A stretch of 64,000 nt of DNA, taken from Shewanella psychropiezotolerans. GTDB taxonomy: Bacteria > Pseudomonadota > Gammaproteobacteria > Enterobacterales > Shewanellaceae. The position numbers and the translations under genes were made by a program. Positions within the stretch are counted from its first letter, which is position 1. Each line of letters starts with the position of its first letter. The notes under the pieces were generated by a model. That model had not been told where the DNA came from and ran no database searches. It saw only the letters and a program-made list of their open reading frames with translations. Where the stretch lies: NCBI RefSeq assembly GCF_007197555.1, contig NZ_CP041614.1:3030001-3094000 (forward strand), written 5' to 3'. Positions 1-8,457 of the stretch are shown here, one piece after another.

Positions 1-789
1 TGATGCTAAGCTGGCTTTTTATTTGATATGTGAATTTTCCCTATGGCTTTAAGCTTCGCCAAAAACAGTTTCCTTCAGCCACTATACTGATGGCCGTTCG
101 ATGGTATGTTGCTTATAAGCTGAGTTACCGCGATATCGAAGAGTTACTGGCAGAACGTGGTGTTAACGTTGACCATGCGACACTCCATCGCTGGGTGTTG
201 GAATATGCTCCTTTGCTGGAAGCTGTGTTTCGTCACGGCAAGAAGCGCTCAGTGTCTGGCTCGTGGCGAATGGATGAAACGTATATCAAAGTTAAAGGCC
301 TTTGGTTTTACCTGTACCGAGCCGTCGATAAATACGGCGACACTATCGATTTTATGTTAAGTGAAAAGCGAGATGAAGCTGCCGCCAGAGACTTCTTTAA
401 CAAAGCTATCGGGCAGCATGGTTTGCCTGAGAAGGTTGTGATTGATAAAAGTGGCAGTAACAGCGCGGCCCTGGATAACTTGAACTGGCAACTCTGGTTC
501 GCCGGTATGGCCGCTTATATAATCGAGGTGCTGCAGGTTAAATACCTCAATAACATGTAGAGCAAAGCCACCGAGCGGTGAAGTGGAAGATGCGTACCGC
601 CCTTGGGTTCAAATCGATGGCTGGGACTGAAGCCACGATAGCCGGTGTAGAGTTGTGGCAAATGCTTCGCAAAGGTCAAATGGAGGATGCTGGTGAAATG
701 ATGCTATGGGGGCAATTTTATTCTTTAGCGGTTTAACCGTGTCTGGAGGATATTGCGATCACTTCCTTTCCCGAAGATGCGACAGAAGC
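1..789 (+). mobile_element. IS6-family insertion sequence, left end outside window
   Basis: This is an IS6/IS26-type element. Its right terminal repeat is readable at about 767-787 (TTTCCCGAAGATGCGACAGA). The same end occurs in reverse orientation at 20387 and 16609 and in degenerate form near 55630, so the family is repeated in the window. The left terminal repeat is not seen, because the transposase starts only 30 bases into the window. The transposase inside is frameshifted. Confidence 0.85.
30..736 (+). pseudogene. IS6-family DDE transposase, frameshifted
   Basis: The first 175 codons show IS6 transposase features: the N-terminal RDIEELL helix-turn-helix region, the first catalytic Asp in WRMDETYIK, the second in VVIDKSGSN, and a YLNN motif near the third acidic residue. 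One base is missing near 554 compared with the related copy at 20438-20740, so translation stops at codon 177. After the shift the frame continues to a stop at 734-736 and ends QFYSLAV, like the other copy. Without correction the product lacks the last catalytic residue region and should be inactive. Confidence 0.85.
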
Positions 790-872
790 CTTTTATCTAA
801 TGATTTCAACTCTACTTCAGTATTGTTTAATTGAACCTTTACCATGATCGACCCCGCTTATTTCCTTATTAA

Positions 873-1287
873 TCAAATGAACAACTGAGGAGAAACCCCA
901 AATCTATTTGATAATGCTTGATCTGTTCAAGAGAGAGGTTTCTTTTACTATTCAAAATCATAGACACCATACTTTTCCCGCCAATTTCATTTTGAAAATC
1001 AGTAGTATTGAGTTTATGTTGATCCATCAAAACCCTTAAAACAGAAATCCACTACCTAATGATTCAATTTTTGCATTGAACTCTGAAAACTCTTCTGACT
1101 CGTCTTCCCATCTCTCTATAGAAAGAAAAAGCACTTCAATTAATGGCTTTTGCTCATCATAGTCTTCAATTAATTCATCCATTAACTCCAATGCTGATTC
1201 GTAGTCTTTCTCATTATGAATATGAGTAATGAAATCTGCGCTTGAAAACAGTGATTTGGCTTGTTCTTTCAGTTTAGCTATGTTCAT
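873..1287 (-). pseudogene. higA: HigA-type antitoxin, two frameshifts
   Basis: The readable 83 codons match the N-terminal helical domain of HigA antitoxins (YESALELMDELIEDYDEQKP). The frame then breaks at a run of four A (1038-1041, plus strand). One extra base there restores RVLMDQHKL and a helix-turn-helix region (NEIGGKSMVSMILNSKR). A second one-base loss near 917 precedes the family-typical end ALSNRFGVSPQLFI, with stop at 873-875. Antitoxin follows toxin (1299-1490) on the minus strand, the usual higBA order. Both breaks are one-base losses, so sequencing error is possible, but the partner toxin is also truncated. Confidence 0.8.
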
Positions 1288-1298
1288 AATTAAGTCCT

Positions 1299-1490
1299 CT
1301 ACGAATACTTCTTACAAATTTGGTCATAATCAGCATGAGAGCAAATATGCTTCACATACATTCGATTATCTTTAAACTCAATAAAAGCAATCAGTCTCAA
1401 GTTGTTACCGCCTATATCAATTACCCACCATTTATCTTCGTACTTAAAGTTATCTAATGTTGCAAAAAATTTTCTTACTACAGCTGACAT
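1299..1490 (-). pseudogene. higB: HigB-type mRNA interferase toxin, N-terminally truncated
   Basis: The 63-residue frame matches the C-terminal two thirds of HigB toxins: LDNFKYEDKWWVIDIGGNN, then RLIAFIEFKDNRMYVKHI and a terminal HADYDQICKKY. HigB proteins are normally about 95-105 residues. The first 35 or so, including basic residues near the N terminus, are replaced by unrelated sequence that overlaps the 3' end of the gene at 1478-1741. The sequence upstream in the same frame does not resemble HigB. It sits 11 bases from the higA remnant. Probably non-functional. Confidence 0.75.
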
Positions 1491-1741
1491 CTTGGTTGTG
1501 GGAAGTAAAGTCGACTTTTGACAAGTATGCAGTTGTCTTCTGAAAATGACATTTTCTGCGCCACTGATGCCACAATAGTTTTATTGCTGTCTAACTTGAC
1601 TTTAAGGTAGGGCTGAAGTGGGGTTTCACTCAGTACAACGCCGCAGATCTCACCGACTCCAATACGAAAAATGACATAAGTTTTACCTTGTCGCTCTACA
1701 GATATATCTGGAGGGAATTGCAATTTAGGGGCTTTATTCAT
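1478..1741 (-). CDS. hypothetical protein, 87 aa
   Basis: I do not recognise this protein. It looks like a small beta-rich domain (KTYVIFRIGVGEICGVVLSE) with no membrane segment or signal peptide. Its 3' end overlaps the start of the truncated higB frame by 13 bases. That junction may be the recombination point that removed the higB N terminus, so this reading frame may itself be cut at its C terminus. The ribosome binding site is weak. Confidence 0.4.
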   Translation of the reverse strand: MNKAPKLQFPPDISVERQGKTYVIFRIGVGEICGVVLSETPLQPYLKVKLDSNKTIVASVAQKMSFSEDNCILVKSRLYFPQPRCQL

Positions 1742-1762
1742 GAGAAAGATTCAAGTTTTAGT

Positions 1763-2026
1763 CTAACGAGCACGCGCTTGAGCAAACTTAGCTCGGCGTT
1801 GATAATTATCTTCATCGTAAAGAGTTAAACATTTAATCACATCTCCCGCCTCTAATTCAGCCTTGTACTTAATGAAGAACAAGGCTGACGTCATCATCTG
1901 CAGCCGAAAGGTGACTTTATCAGCCGCATTGGTATTGAGTCCCCAAGGGTGTCGCTTCAATGCTTGAGCACGTATAATTGTCGCGTATTTACGCTGGCCT
2001 TCGGTGCTGCCTTTTAATGCTTTCAT
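1763..2026 (-). CDS. hypothetical protein, 87 aa
   Basis: Unrecognised basic protein rich in Lys and Arg (start MKALKGSTEGQRKYATI; end DNYQRRAKFAQARAR). It lies 21 bases upstream of the 87-residue gene at 1478-1741 on the same strand, so the two may be co-transcribed. No motif suggests a function. Proteins of this size and composition are common in the accessory parts of conjugative elements, but this is only an impression. Confidence 0.4.
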   Translation of the reverse strand: MKALKGSTEGQRKYATIIRAQALKRHPWGLNTNAADKVTFRLQMMTSALFFIKYKAELEAGDVIKCLTLYDEDNYQRRAKFAQARAR

Positions 2027-2336
2027 CGATGTTTTACCCTAATCCGCTTTTACTTCCGTTGTTTTACTGCACCCAGCCGCGTTTTGCAATAGCCTAGGCC
2101 TAATCAAATCACTCATCAAATAATCGATAGTCTGATGAATATGAATAAACATTATTTTGTTATCGACTCTATAAGAGTTTCAACAATAATTCTATACCAT
2201 CAATTGGTTATGGTTTGTTTATTGTCATGTTCTACCGTTCTTGTGTTTAGAGGCAAAGAGAATAAAGACAAAAGACGCATAATGTTATTTTTATAAGGTT
2301 ATAATACCATTTAGCTACCCTAACCGGGGCAATATT
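2027..2336. other. AT-rich intergenic region with possible promoter
   Basis: I see no gene in these 310 bases, which separate minus-strand genes on the left from a plus-strand gene on the right. A TATAAT hexamer at 2300-2305 could be the -10 element for the gene at 2337; no convincing -35 box is seen. A GGGG stretch about 7 bases before the ATG at 2337 could act as its ribosome binding site. Confidence 0.4.
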
Positions 2337-2531
2337 ATGACTAAAACTACGCTCGAAGCTCAGCGCTTCACGATCAATCATGAAGCCAGTAAAGTACGTA
2401 AGTCTCCTAAACCTAAGACGGAAGGAGAACGAAAAATAAATAAGACCAGACGCAGCATCGAAGAGCGTCTTGAGCAAAAACAGTTAATGCATGAGTTAGG
2501 GCTGACAGAAGAAGATATCAGCATTCTCTGA
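2337..2531 (+). CDS. small highly charged hypothetical protein, 64 aa
   Basis: Unrecognised. The protein is strongly basic and helical: the N-terminal half is Lys/Arg rich (SKVRKSPKPKTEGERKINK), followed by a likely amphipathic helix (RRSIEERLEQKQLMHELGL) and an acidic tail EEDISIL. This could be a DNA- or protein-binding accessory factor. The ATG is preceded by GGGG and a TATAAT box 31 bases further upstream, which favours a real gene over chance. Confidence 0.45.
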   Translation: MTKTTLEAQRFTINHEASKVRKSPKPKTEGERKINKTRRSIEERLEQKQLMHELGLTEEDISIL

Positions 2532-2642
2532 TTGATTAAACCTACCCATATGGCCAACCTTGTGGAGAGCCTAAAGAATAATGATTTTTGACCTTTCCTG
2601 TCATGCTCATCTTTCTGCTGGATAGTATTTACCATGAGCTCA

Positions 2643-2843
2643 CTAGCAATAGAAAACTCGCTGGATCCATAAAACAAACTCTCTTCGGGTTGTTATCGAC
2701 GCTGATGCAAACTCGACAATATCTTGACCTTCAAACTTACCCGTCACAAATAATCGCCCAATTTCAACTAACCAGTAGTTATCGCCATTAACCACTTTGA
2801 GTTGACCATCTACGACACTCGAAGAAAAATCACTGTCTTTCAA
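2643..2843 (-). CDS. hypothetical protein, 66 aa, TTG start
   Basis: Unrecognised. The start is TTG at 2841-2843, supported by AAGGGA seven bases upstream on the minus strand. The sequence (GDNYWLVEIGRLFVTGKFEGQDIVEFA) suggests a small beta fold. It lies beside two other unknown minus-strand genes (2879-3136 and 3150-3761), possibly one transcript reading leftwards. Confidence 0.35.
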   Translation of the reverse strand: MKDSDFSSSVVDGQLKVVNGDNYWLVEIGRLFVTGKFEGQDIVEFASASITTRREFVLWIQRVFYC

Positions 2844-2878
2844 TACATTCCCTTAAAATAATATTACTGAGCCGTAGA

Positions 2879-3136
2879 CTATAACACGTCTATATTTACC
2901 AGCATGTCCCTGAACACTTTGAGTGACATGCCCAAATGCACAGATCTGACATCTTTATGAGTAATGGACGCCCGTCGACTCGCTACTGTCTCACATTGAA
3001 TAAAGCGATCTCGCTTCTCTTTTGTTGAAAACGCAAAAAGCAGACCGTTAATATTCTGCTCTCCAGTGACTGGATTGGGCTCTCCTACACTTTGAACGCG
3101 GCCTTGAGGATATTCAAAGGCATAATAAACACTCAT
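2879..3136 (-). CDS. hypothetical protein, 85 aa
   Basis: Unrecognised. I chose the ATG at 3136 (MSVYYAFEYPQGRV) over the GTG at 3148 because AAAGG lies just upstream and the protein starts naturally there. Visible blocks are an early NPVTGEQNINGLLFAFSTKEK stretch and a C-terminal HLGMSLKVFRDML helix. It lies directly downstream of the 203-residue gene at 3150-3761 on the same strand, so the two probably share a transcript. Confidence 0.45.
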   Translation of the reverse strand: MSVYYAFEYPQGRVQSVGEPNPVTGEQNINGLLFAFSTKEKRDRFIQCETVASRRASITHKDVRSVHLGMSLKVFRDMLVNIDVL

Positions 3137-3149
3137 GTTGCCTTTCACT

Positions 3150-3761
3150 CTAAAGCCCTGCTAACTCACCGTCACCAGACCTCGGTATTGGATGCAATAA
3201 GATATGAGCTTGCTGCTTATCTTCATTCATCTGCTGCATCTCAGCGCTAAATAACTCGGTCAGATCAATTGCTTCTACAAGCCCATCGATCTTATCCGAT
3301 TCTAAAAACAGCGACACCGGCGCAACTTGCTCACCAGCATCATTGAATCCGTTATCAATGTGATCTCGCAACAGATAGATAAGACCTGGCATCCTTCTTT
3401 CTGTTTCATTGACGACCCGGCTATCCAGCCCTTGTTCATACCTTAAGATCTCAAGCAGGCTAAATAACCTTTGTGCACCTGAGGCATTTTGTTCGACTTG
3501 ATGGGCTAAGCCTTTTACATCAATCAATTGAGCTTCTAAATCTCCCTTTGCACTTCGACCAGTAGCCAGCAATCTCCGTAATTCACTTTTGACTCGTCGA
3601 TAACGGTTGTCCTTAAGCATCGGTTTCAAGTGACGTACCAATATCTCATTACGCTTATGAACCGGCACAATCCGAGAAGTTTCTGCAACGGTGATGTACA
3701 GGTGCAGCAGCGAGTTATCAACCAGGCGCTTCATTACGTTCTGGTAAGGGAGTTCATTCAA
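3150..3761 (-). CDS. unknown protein family, copy 1 of 3 in this window, 203 aa
   Basis: I do not recognise the family, but it occurs three times here: this copy, a decayed one at 18468-18981, and 28163-28771. Conserved blocks are VHKRNEILVRHLKPMLKD, a basic SELRRLL followed by GRSAKGDLEA, LLEILRYEQGLDSR, VAPVSLFLESD and the end HILLHP. The protein appears soluble and mostly helical. The leader upstream of the start is also similar to that of copy 3. Duplicate copies with conserved leaders inside an accessory region suggest a gene carried by mobile elements. No function can be assigned. Confidence 0.65.
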   Translation of the reverse strand: MNELPYQNVMKRLVDNSLLHLYITVAETSRIVPVHKRNEILVRHLKPMLKDNRYRRVKSELRRLLATGRSAKGDLEAQLIDVKGLAHQVEQNASGAQRLFSLLEILRYEQGLDSRVVNETERRMPGLIYLLRDHIDNGFNDAGEQVAPVSLFLESDKIDGLVEAIDLTELFSAEMQQMNEDKQQAHILLHPIPRSGDGELAGL

Positions 3762-4545
3762 ACAAATACCTACAGCTGTGGAATAAAAATGGATTCGATT
3801 TTATCATTTTATAACTCTATTTATCCTTATCAAGGCCCGAATGTGAGCATTCCCCGTGATTATTTAAGGCAATAAAATCATGAATATGCAGGCGGTCACC
3901 ATTTACTGTTCATTCAACGGGTCATCACTTTGCAGATGGATGTTTTTAAAATCGATTTTTTGACTACAGCCTAGTGATAGCATAGGTTACAGAGGAGCGT
4001 GGTGACAAACCGTTCTTTTAGTCAAGCAGGCCTTTTCTGCTTAAGCTGACAAATATTTACTGCAGCGCCTTCATTTTTGTGACTTATCATCACTCAGCGC
4101 TGAGAATATTCTATCGGTGTGGTGTTGTTTTGGTTAACCTGCGACAAATGGCGACTGCATTCATATATCCCTAGCTGACACACAGGCAGTAAGTGACGAC
4201 GTCCTCTGTGATCATCAGGGATGATCTGGTCTTCGATACAAAAAGGGCAGCTGACCTTAAATGGTAAATAGGTATAAATACGTTGTTCTGAGGAGCCAAA
4301 AAACTTCATTACACTTGTGGCAATAAAGTTTAAGAACATGCTCAAACATGAAGACCTCTGAATGGATTCAGTAGCTTACTGTCCTTATATAAAACAAAAA
4401 CTGCATAATGAACTACAGTTAAATAGCCTTTGGGGGGAGAATAACGTTGCTATACCCGATTATAGTCACGCTCTTCCTAAAGGTTCTGTGTTCCCGTCTT
4501 ACTCGCAATGTCGCTGTTTAGGAACACAGGAAGGAAGAAGTATAA
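3762..4545. other. region without a supported gene
   Basis: About 780 bases. Two open frames of 83 and 77 codons (4094-4345 minus, 4362-4595 plus) have no convincing ribosome binding site, no recognisable content, and one overlaps the H-NS-like gene. I see no tRNA, repeat or IS end here. The H-NS-like gene begins immediately to the right. Confidence 0.4.
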
Positions 4546-4932
4546 CTAGATTAAGAAATCGCTTAGTTCAAAACCTTCGTCCAGTTCTTTCTTAAATACT
4601 GTTGGCATACGGCCTTGGCCTGTCCAGGTGATGGTTTCACCACCCACTTCAATCTTATACTTCGCTGGACGAGGCTCACGTTTTTTCTTTGGCGCCTTAA
4701 CAGCGTCCAAGTCTTCCGTGTTTAGTCCAAGTTCTGCCATCTGTTTACGGATAGCATCAATTTGTGCGTTACGCTCAGCGTTCATCTCTAAATCAGCCGC
4801 TTCTTGTGCCTCGCGGTCATCGATGAGTGCGTTGAGTTTATCCTGGAATAACTTTAGGTCTTCAATAGGAAGATCTATTACTGCCGCTTTAAACTTACGG
4901 CCATGAGTGAGTGTTGCTAAAAAATCTGACAT
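4546..4932 (-). CDS. H-NS family nucleoid-associated protein
   Basis: The 128-residue protein has the H-NS layout. The N-terminal MSDFLATLTHGRKFKAAV and LKLFQDKLNALIDDREAQE form the oligomerisation region. A charged linker KAPKKKREPRP leads to the C-terminal DNA-binding domain with KYKIEVGGETITWTGQGRMP, the TWTGQGR(T/M)P motif that contacts the DNA minor groove. An upstream ATG at 4968 would add 12 residues, but H-NS relatives start near MSDFL, so 4932 is preferred. Such paralogues often travel on plasmids and islands and silence AT-rich foreign DNA. A 7-bp inverted repeat lies upstream (4987-5009). Confidence 0.88.
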   Translation of the reverse strand: MSDFLATLTHGRKFKAAVIDLPIEDLKLFQDKLNALIDDREAQEAADLEMNAERNAQIDAIRKQMAELGLNTEDLDAVKAPKKKREPRPAKYKIEVGGETITWTGQGRMPTVFKKELDEGFELSDFLI

Positions 4933-4986
4933 TGATATAGGTTCTTTGAGGTTGGTGAAAACATCCATTTAATCGAGCGACTGCTA

Positions 4987-5009
4987 CTAGGCACTGGATT
5001 GTTGCCTAG
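4987..5009. promoter_or_regulatory. inverted repeat upstream of the H-NS-like gene
   Basis: CTAGGCA (4987-4993) and TGCCTAG (5003-5009) form a perfect 7-bp inverted repeat with a 9-base spacer, 55 bases upstream of the preferred H-NS-like start. It could be an operator or a hairpin in the leader. Function is inferred from position only. Confidence 0.35.
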
Positions 5010-5239
5010 GCTCCTTGGAGGCTTAGTATATCTAGATATAACCCTTGTAGGTCAAGTTATTTTGATGGTTTCTCTGTTGGGCTCACATACTCGAATAAAT
5101 TGATGTACGACTCGTTGGTGTTGAACTGACTCTGGAAATACCATCAAAGAAGAAATAAGACCATTTAACCAGTCATATTGTTTGTGTATATTAAAAGACC
5201 TATAATAAGCACTCTTAAATGGTTTCTAGGTGCGAGATT

Positions 5240-5493
5240 ATGCAAACAGTCAGACCAATATTAGCGGACAACTCTACGAGTATCTCAGAGTTAAAAAAGA
5301 ACCCTATGGCTGTCATCGAACAGGGGGTGGCTTTCCCGTGGCGGTACTAAATCGTAACCAACCGGTATTTTACTGTGTTCCAGCGGTCGCCTATGAGCTG
5401 ATGATGGACAAACTTGAAGACCTAGAGCTTGCTCAACTGGTACAGGAACGTAAAAATCAGCCAGAAATAGAGGTCAGTATTGATGACCTATAG
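5240..5493 (+). pseudogene. RelB/Phd-type antitoxin, one-base frameshift
   Basis: Translation from ATG 5240, with AGGTG seven bases upstream, gives MQTVRPILADNSTSISELKK, a typical Phd/RelB N terminus. The downstream frame then gives PVAVLNRNQPVFYCVPAVAY and LEDLELAQLVQERK, ending SIDDL. The two halves join if one G is added to the run at 5323-5327. The stop overlaps the toxin start at 5483, normal coupling for this family. Either the antitoxin is dead or the G run was under-called. The toxin carries the same kind of lesion, which favours sequencing error. Confidence 0.8.
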
Positions 5494-5766
5494 GCTGGTT
5501 TTTAAACAAGATGCACAAAAAGAATGGAAAAATCTGGATTCAACGATTAAGCATCAGTTCAAAAAAAACTGATAGAGCGACTTGAACAACCAAGAGTTGA
5601 ATCTGCTCGATTAAGCGGAATGAAAGACTGCTACAAGATAAAACTGAGGAGCGCTGGTTACCGCTTAGTTTATGAAGTCAGGGATCGTGATATTGTTGTG
5701 TCGGTCGTTGCAGTGGGTAAGCGAGATCGAAATCAGGTTTATAAAATTGCTGTTAAAAGAATTTAG
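5483..5766 (+). pseudogene. RelE-type mRNA interferase toxin, one-base frameshift
   Basis: ATG at 5483 overlaps the antitoxin stop by 11 bases. The first 28 residues (MTYRLVFKQDAQKEWKNLD) end at a stop after a run of eight A (5561-5568). One more A restores LIERLEQPRV and the RelE core (MKDCYKIKLRSAGYRLVYEV), ending at 5764-5766 with VYKIAVKRI. The family cleaves mRNA at the ribosome and is neutralised by the upstream partner. The break lies in the longest A run of the gene, so it may be a base-calling loss. Confidence 0.8.
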
Positions 5767-5780
5767 TAGGGGTGATAAAA

Positions 5781-6215
5781 ATGGTGAAACACAAGTCGGG
5801 TCAAAATGGATCGAAGTCTTTCAAGTTCGATAACACCTGGGGCGATGGTTTTGCCCATCAAGTCCTGGTTAACTTTAGCTCGGCGGGAAAGGCATCATTT
5901 ATTATCTGTGGTGTTCACTATGATTGTAATGCATCAGATATCAAGATGATGATTGATCAATCCATTGGCGATCCGGAACTAGAGAATGCTTGGTTTTCAA
6001 TTTCAACAGATAACTTTAGCACTAGGGTGTCGTTTGACACGTATTTAGCGCTGGTTGTTTTCCCAGAGTTCGCATGCACTGAGGTGATTAAACCAAATTG
6101 TGAATACTGTGACAGTCTTATTGAGCACCCTTATGATTCAATCGTAAGAGATAATGATGAGATGATTTTCTGCTCTGAACTTTGTATGCAGCGATTTAAT
6201 GATGTAGCACCGTGA
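5781..6215 (+). CDS. hypothetical protein with C-terminal zinc-ribbon-like cysteines
   Basis: Unrecognised as a whole. ATG 5781 follows AGTAGGGG at a suitable distance; a GTG at 5772 would add three residues. The C-terminal 35 residues contain a C-x2-C and C-x3-C pair (CEYC ... CSELC), resembling a treble-clef or TRASH-type metal site. The N-terminal part has FKFDNTWGDGFAHQVLVNFS and no membrane segment. It begins 15 bases after the RelE-type toxin and may share its transcript. A metal-binding regulator is one possibility; I cannot go further. Confidence 0.55.
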   Translation: MVKHKSGQNGSKSFKFDNTWGDGFAHQVLVNFSSAGKASFIICGVHYDCNASDIKMMIDQSIGDPELENAWFSISTDNFSTRVSFDTYLALVVFPEFACTEVIKPNCEYCDSLIEHPYDSIVRDNDEMIFCSELCMQRFNDVAP

Positions 6216-6267
6216 GTTTACGCTTAGACTTTCCCTTAATCATGTCACATATGATTAAGGTGGGGTT

Positions 6268-6534
6268 GTGAGGTTTTCTTCTACGCAAAAAGATATCTTA
6301 TTTGTACTGTACCAGCTCGAATTAAGAGATGTGGTCCAAGCTATCCCTGCTATTAACCTACTGGAAATGATAAATCAAAGTCGAGAGGTTGATGTTTTGG
6401 CCACAAACTTCAGGACTTCTTGCCATACTCTGCACCGTAATGGCTTTCTGAGTAAATACAGAAATACCTCGCTTCAACTGGCATTCTCCTTAACGGAACG
6501 AGGTCGTATGAAAGCGGCTGAATATTATGAGTAG
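6268..6534 (+). CDS. small winged-helix-like protein, 88 aa
   Basis: The start is GTG 6268. The helical N terminus (TQKDILFVLYQLELRDVVQAI), a middle FRTSCHTLHRNGFLSKYRN segment and an end resembling a wing and final helix (LQLAFSLTERGRMKAAEYYE) look like a winged helix-turn-helix. Short proteins of this type occur in conjugative elements and are often labelled chromosome segregation or transcriptional regulators without proof. It precedes the SSB-like gene at 6690 in the same direction. Confidence 0.5.
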   Translation: MRFSSTQKDILFVLYQLELRDVVQAIPAINLLEMINQSREVDVLATNFRTSCHTLHRNGFLSKYRNTSLQLAFSLTERGRMKAAEYYE

Positions 6535-6689
6535 CCTTAAGATAACTAAATGACATACCACGTAATTACTCCCTCATTGACAATCAAACTAATAAATAAT
6601 TTATTTTCTTTTGATTGAACTATCCGCTTGCGTTTCCTTTAGCGTGATGAATTGACATTAGTCATTCATTTTTGTTTAGGGAGTTCCCC

Positions 6690-7234
6690 ATGTTCAGAGG
6701 TTTATCCGTTGTAGAAGGCAATATAGGCCAGGCACCCAGTATTACGCATTTAGAAGGTAACGAGCGCAGTAGAGGTGAGCTTAGGCCCCTTACTTAAATT
6801 TACATTGAAGTATGATCGCTTAGTCAATGGCTCAAACAATGAAGGCTTAGTGGATAAAGGCGGGTATTGGGTATCCATTGATTATTGGAAGAAAGACGGG
6901 CCGCACCTGGCTAAATTACTGCAAAAAGGGATGCGGTTATTGATCATTGGTGAGCCACGTTGCGAGCCATGGATGAATGACCAACCAAGGTGTTATGGAG
7001 CTGGGTCACAGCATGACCGCTGAATCTATTTCAATTTTACCCCGTCGTATCGCCGCTATCACGCTAGAAGAAAAAGCGCCATACCAACAAGAACCGCAAT
7101 CTCATGTTCAATCCCCTTCATATATGCCTGCGGGCAATCAAGCTTCGGTTGCGTGGTATCTCGCGTCTTATGGTGTGACCTCACACGATACGCTTGATCA
7201 GCTTGCTAAGGATTTAAGAGTTTATACAGATTGA
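6690..7234 (+). pseudogene. single-stranded DNA-binding (SSB-like) protein, frameshifted
   Basis: AGGGAG precedes ATG 6690. The first frame gives MFRGLSVVEGNIGQAP, the second (from about 6775) FTLKYDRLVNGSNNEG and DYWKKDGPHLAKLLQKGMRL, the third (from about 6977) MELGHSMTAESISILPRRIA. Together they form an OB-fold SSB-like protein of the type found on plasmids and conjugative elements. Both shifts are of the insertion type, unlike the one-base losses elsewhere in the window, and nothing else rescues the frame. I read this as real decay. Confidence 0.65.
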
Positions 7235-7240
7235 GGTCGA

Positions 7241-7318
7241 ATGTGGTGGGTAAGTGACGGTCAGCTTCAGTTCGAGCGCCTGCTTGATAAAGAAGAGAGT
7301 GAATTTGACTATTTTTAA
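7241..7318 (+). CDS. very small open frame after the SSB-like gene, 25 aa
   Basis: ATG 7241 encodes MWWVSDGQLQFERLLDKEES and five more acidic or aromatic residues. It starts 7 bases after the stop of the SSB-like frame, with GAGG a few bases upstream. It may be a real micro-protein of the same operon or the tail of the decayed gene. Evidence is position only. Confidence 0.25.
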   Translation: MWWVSDGQLQFERLLDKEESEFDYF

Positions 7319-7450
7319 TCTCAGGGAGGGGACTACAGTATTGCATCAATCATTCACTGAGTAGAAGAATGACAGCATCCATTTTATCTGTTCCCGTTTG
7401 CTAAATGTGTGAATAATGGCAGAGGCACTGTCTTAGTGTGCCAACGATGG

Positions 7451-7654
7451 ATGAGAATGATGACTGATGAATTTATGCTGTACCAGAAAGTCGACCTGTT
7501 AAATGGACTATTTCTTCACCTAGAAACTGAGATTAAAAAGGATGTGTGTAATGCAATTTTAGCGGATGTACTCATGGTACATAAGCAGTTGTATTTCACC
7601 ACAGGTGTTATGCTTGAGGTCCTTGATGAGCGAGGGACTACACGAGGTCGATAG
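7451..7654 (+). CDS. hypothetical protein, 67 aa
   Basis: Unrecognised. An upstream start at 7409 is possible, but MRMMTDEFMLYQKVDLL looks like a natural N terminus. The protein is helical (LNGLFLHLETEIKKDVCNAI, VHKQLYFTTGVMLEVLDERG), without membrane or signal segments. It follows the SSB-like region in the same direction. No function can be proposed. Confidence 0.35.
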   Translation: MRMMTDEFMLYQKVDLLNGLFLHLETEIKKDVCNAILADVLMVHKQLYFTTGVMLEVLDERGTTRGR

Positions 7655-7856
7655 CGTTAGGATAGAGGGCTGAATGACTCGTCAGTGGATCACCTGTTGG
7701 GTCTTATGCATGAATCATCGGAGAATGATCACGCCCTAAATTATGAGCGCTAGGCTGAATCTGCGTATACAGAGATCCAAAGCAAAGCTCCCAGCGTCTT
7801 GCGCGCTTTAAAAGAGTAGAAAGGGAGGCAGCTTAGACCTAGCGGCACATTGGTCG

Positions 7857-8177
7857 TCATGCGCATCGCTCACCTAAACGCTGACCTTGTAGCTCACACC
7901 CCACGGCAAGGCGGGCCAGTTTTACCGCACTGAGCAGGTGAGGGTACTTTTTATAATCTCTGTGGGAAAGTGGTGTTGTCACTGAGTACCCTGTAAGCGT
8001 GTGATAACCCATAATCACAGTGGGTGCCGAGTCTTGACACGCCACATAGTTTTTTGAAATATGTTTTGCGGTTTTCTGTCGGGCTTGTTGTTGCAAAAAC
8101 TGATTGAGTTCAGTGACGCCACAATCAAACCTTTTGCGATGATGTTGCTGGGTAATAGCTTCAACGGTGAGGGACAT
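7857..8177 (-). pseudogene. GNAT-type acetyltransferase toxin (TacT-like), C-terminally truncated
   Basis: The N terminus has the hallmarks of toxin acetyltransferases paired with DUF1778 antitoxins: FDCGVTELNQFLQQQARQ, MGYHTLTGYSV, LARLAV and QGQRLGE, the last being the start of the acetyl-CoA-binding loop. Family members of about 160-170 residues continue through the rest of the acetyl-CoA site; here the frame ends six residues later (GERCA). These enzymes acetylate aminoacyl-tRNA. It overlaps the antitoxin by 17 bases. The antitoxin also has a stop codon, so the locus appears dead. Confidence 0.75.
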
Positions 8178-8457
8178 TCACTGTATCCCTGTAATGCTGT
8201 GCAGCTTTAACTAGCTTATTGTTTGCTTTGGGTGGGTTCTCCAACGCGGCAAACAAGGCATCTGCATCTGCCATCGACAGATGTAATGTTTCGGTTCGTT
8301 CAATCACACTACGTGCTCTATCCATTGCCGATTCAATAAGGAACTGAGAGAGTGTCGCTCCGGAATGATCCGCAGCCCGCTGGATCATTTCTTGTATCTA
8401 TGTCGAAGTTCGTGCAACCAAACGGACGTCTTTACGTGCTGCATTAATAGCCATCAT
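8161..8457 (-). pseudogene. DUF1778 (TacA-like) antitoxin with in-frame stop
   Basis: From ATG 8457 the frame reads MMAINAARKDVRLVARTST, then an amber codon (8398-8400), then IQEMIQRAADHSGATLSQFL and a C-terminal LHLSMADADALFAALENPP tail. This is the ribbon-helix-helix plus toxin-binding layout of DUF1778 antitoxins. The stop is a substitution, not a homopolymer loss, so the gene is probably inactive; an internal ATG at 8388 could still give a protein without the DNA-binding N terminus. It lies upstream of the truncated GNAT toxin, with a 17-base overlap. Confidence 0.75.

Noticed and set aside
4094..4595. Open frames of 83 codons (minus) and 77 codons (plus)
   Set aside because: No ribosome binding site, no recognisable content, and the second overlaps the H-NS-like gene on the opposite strand.
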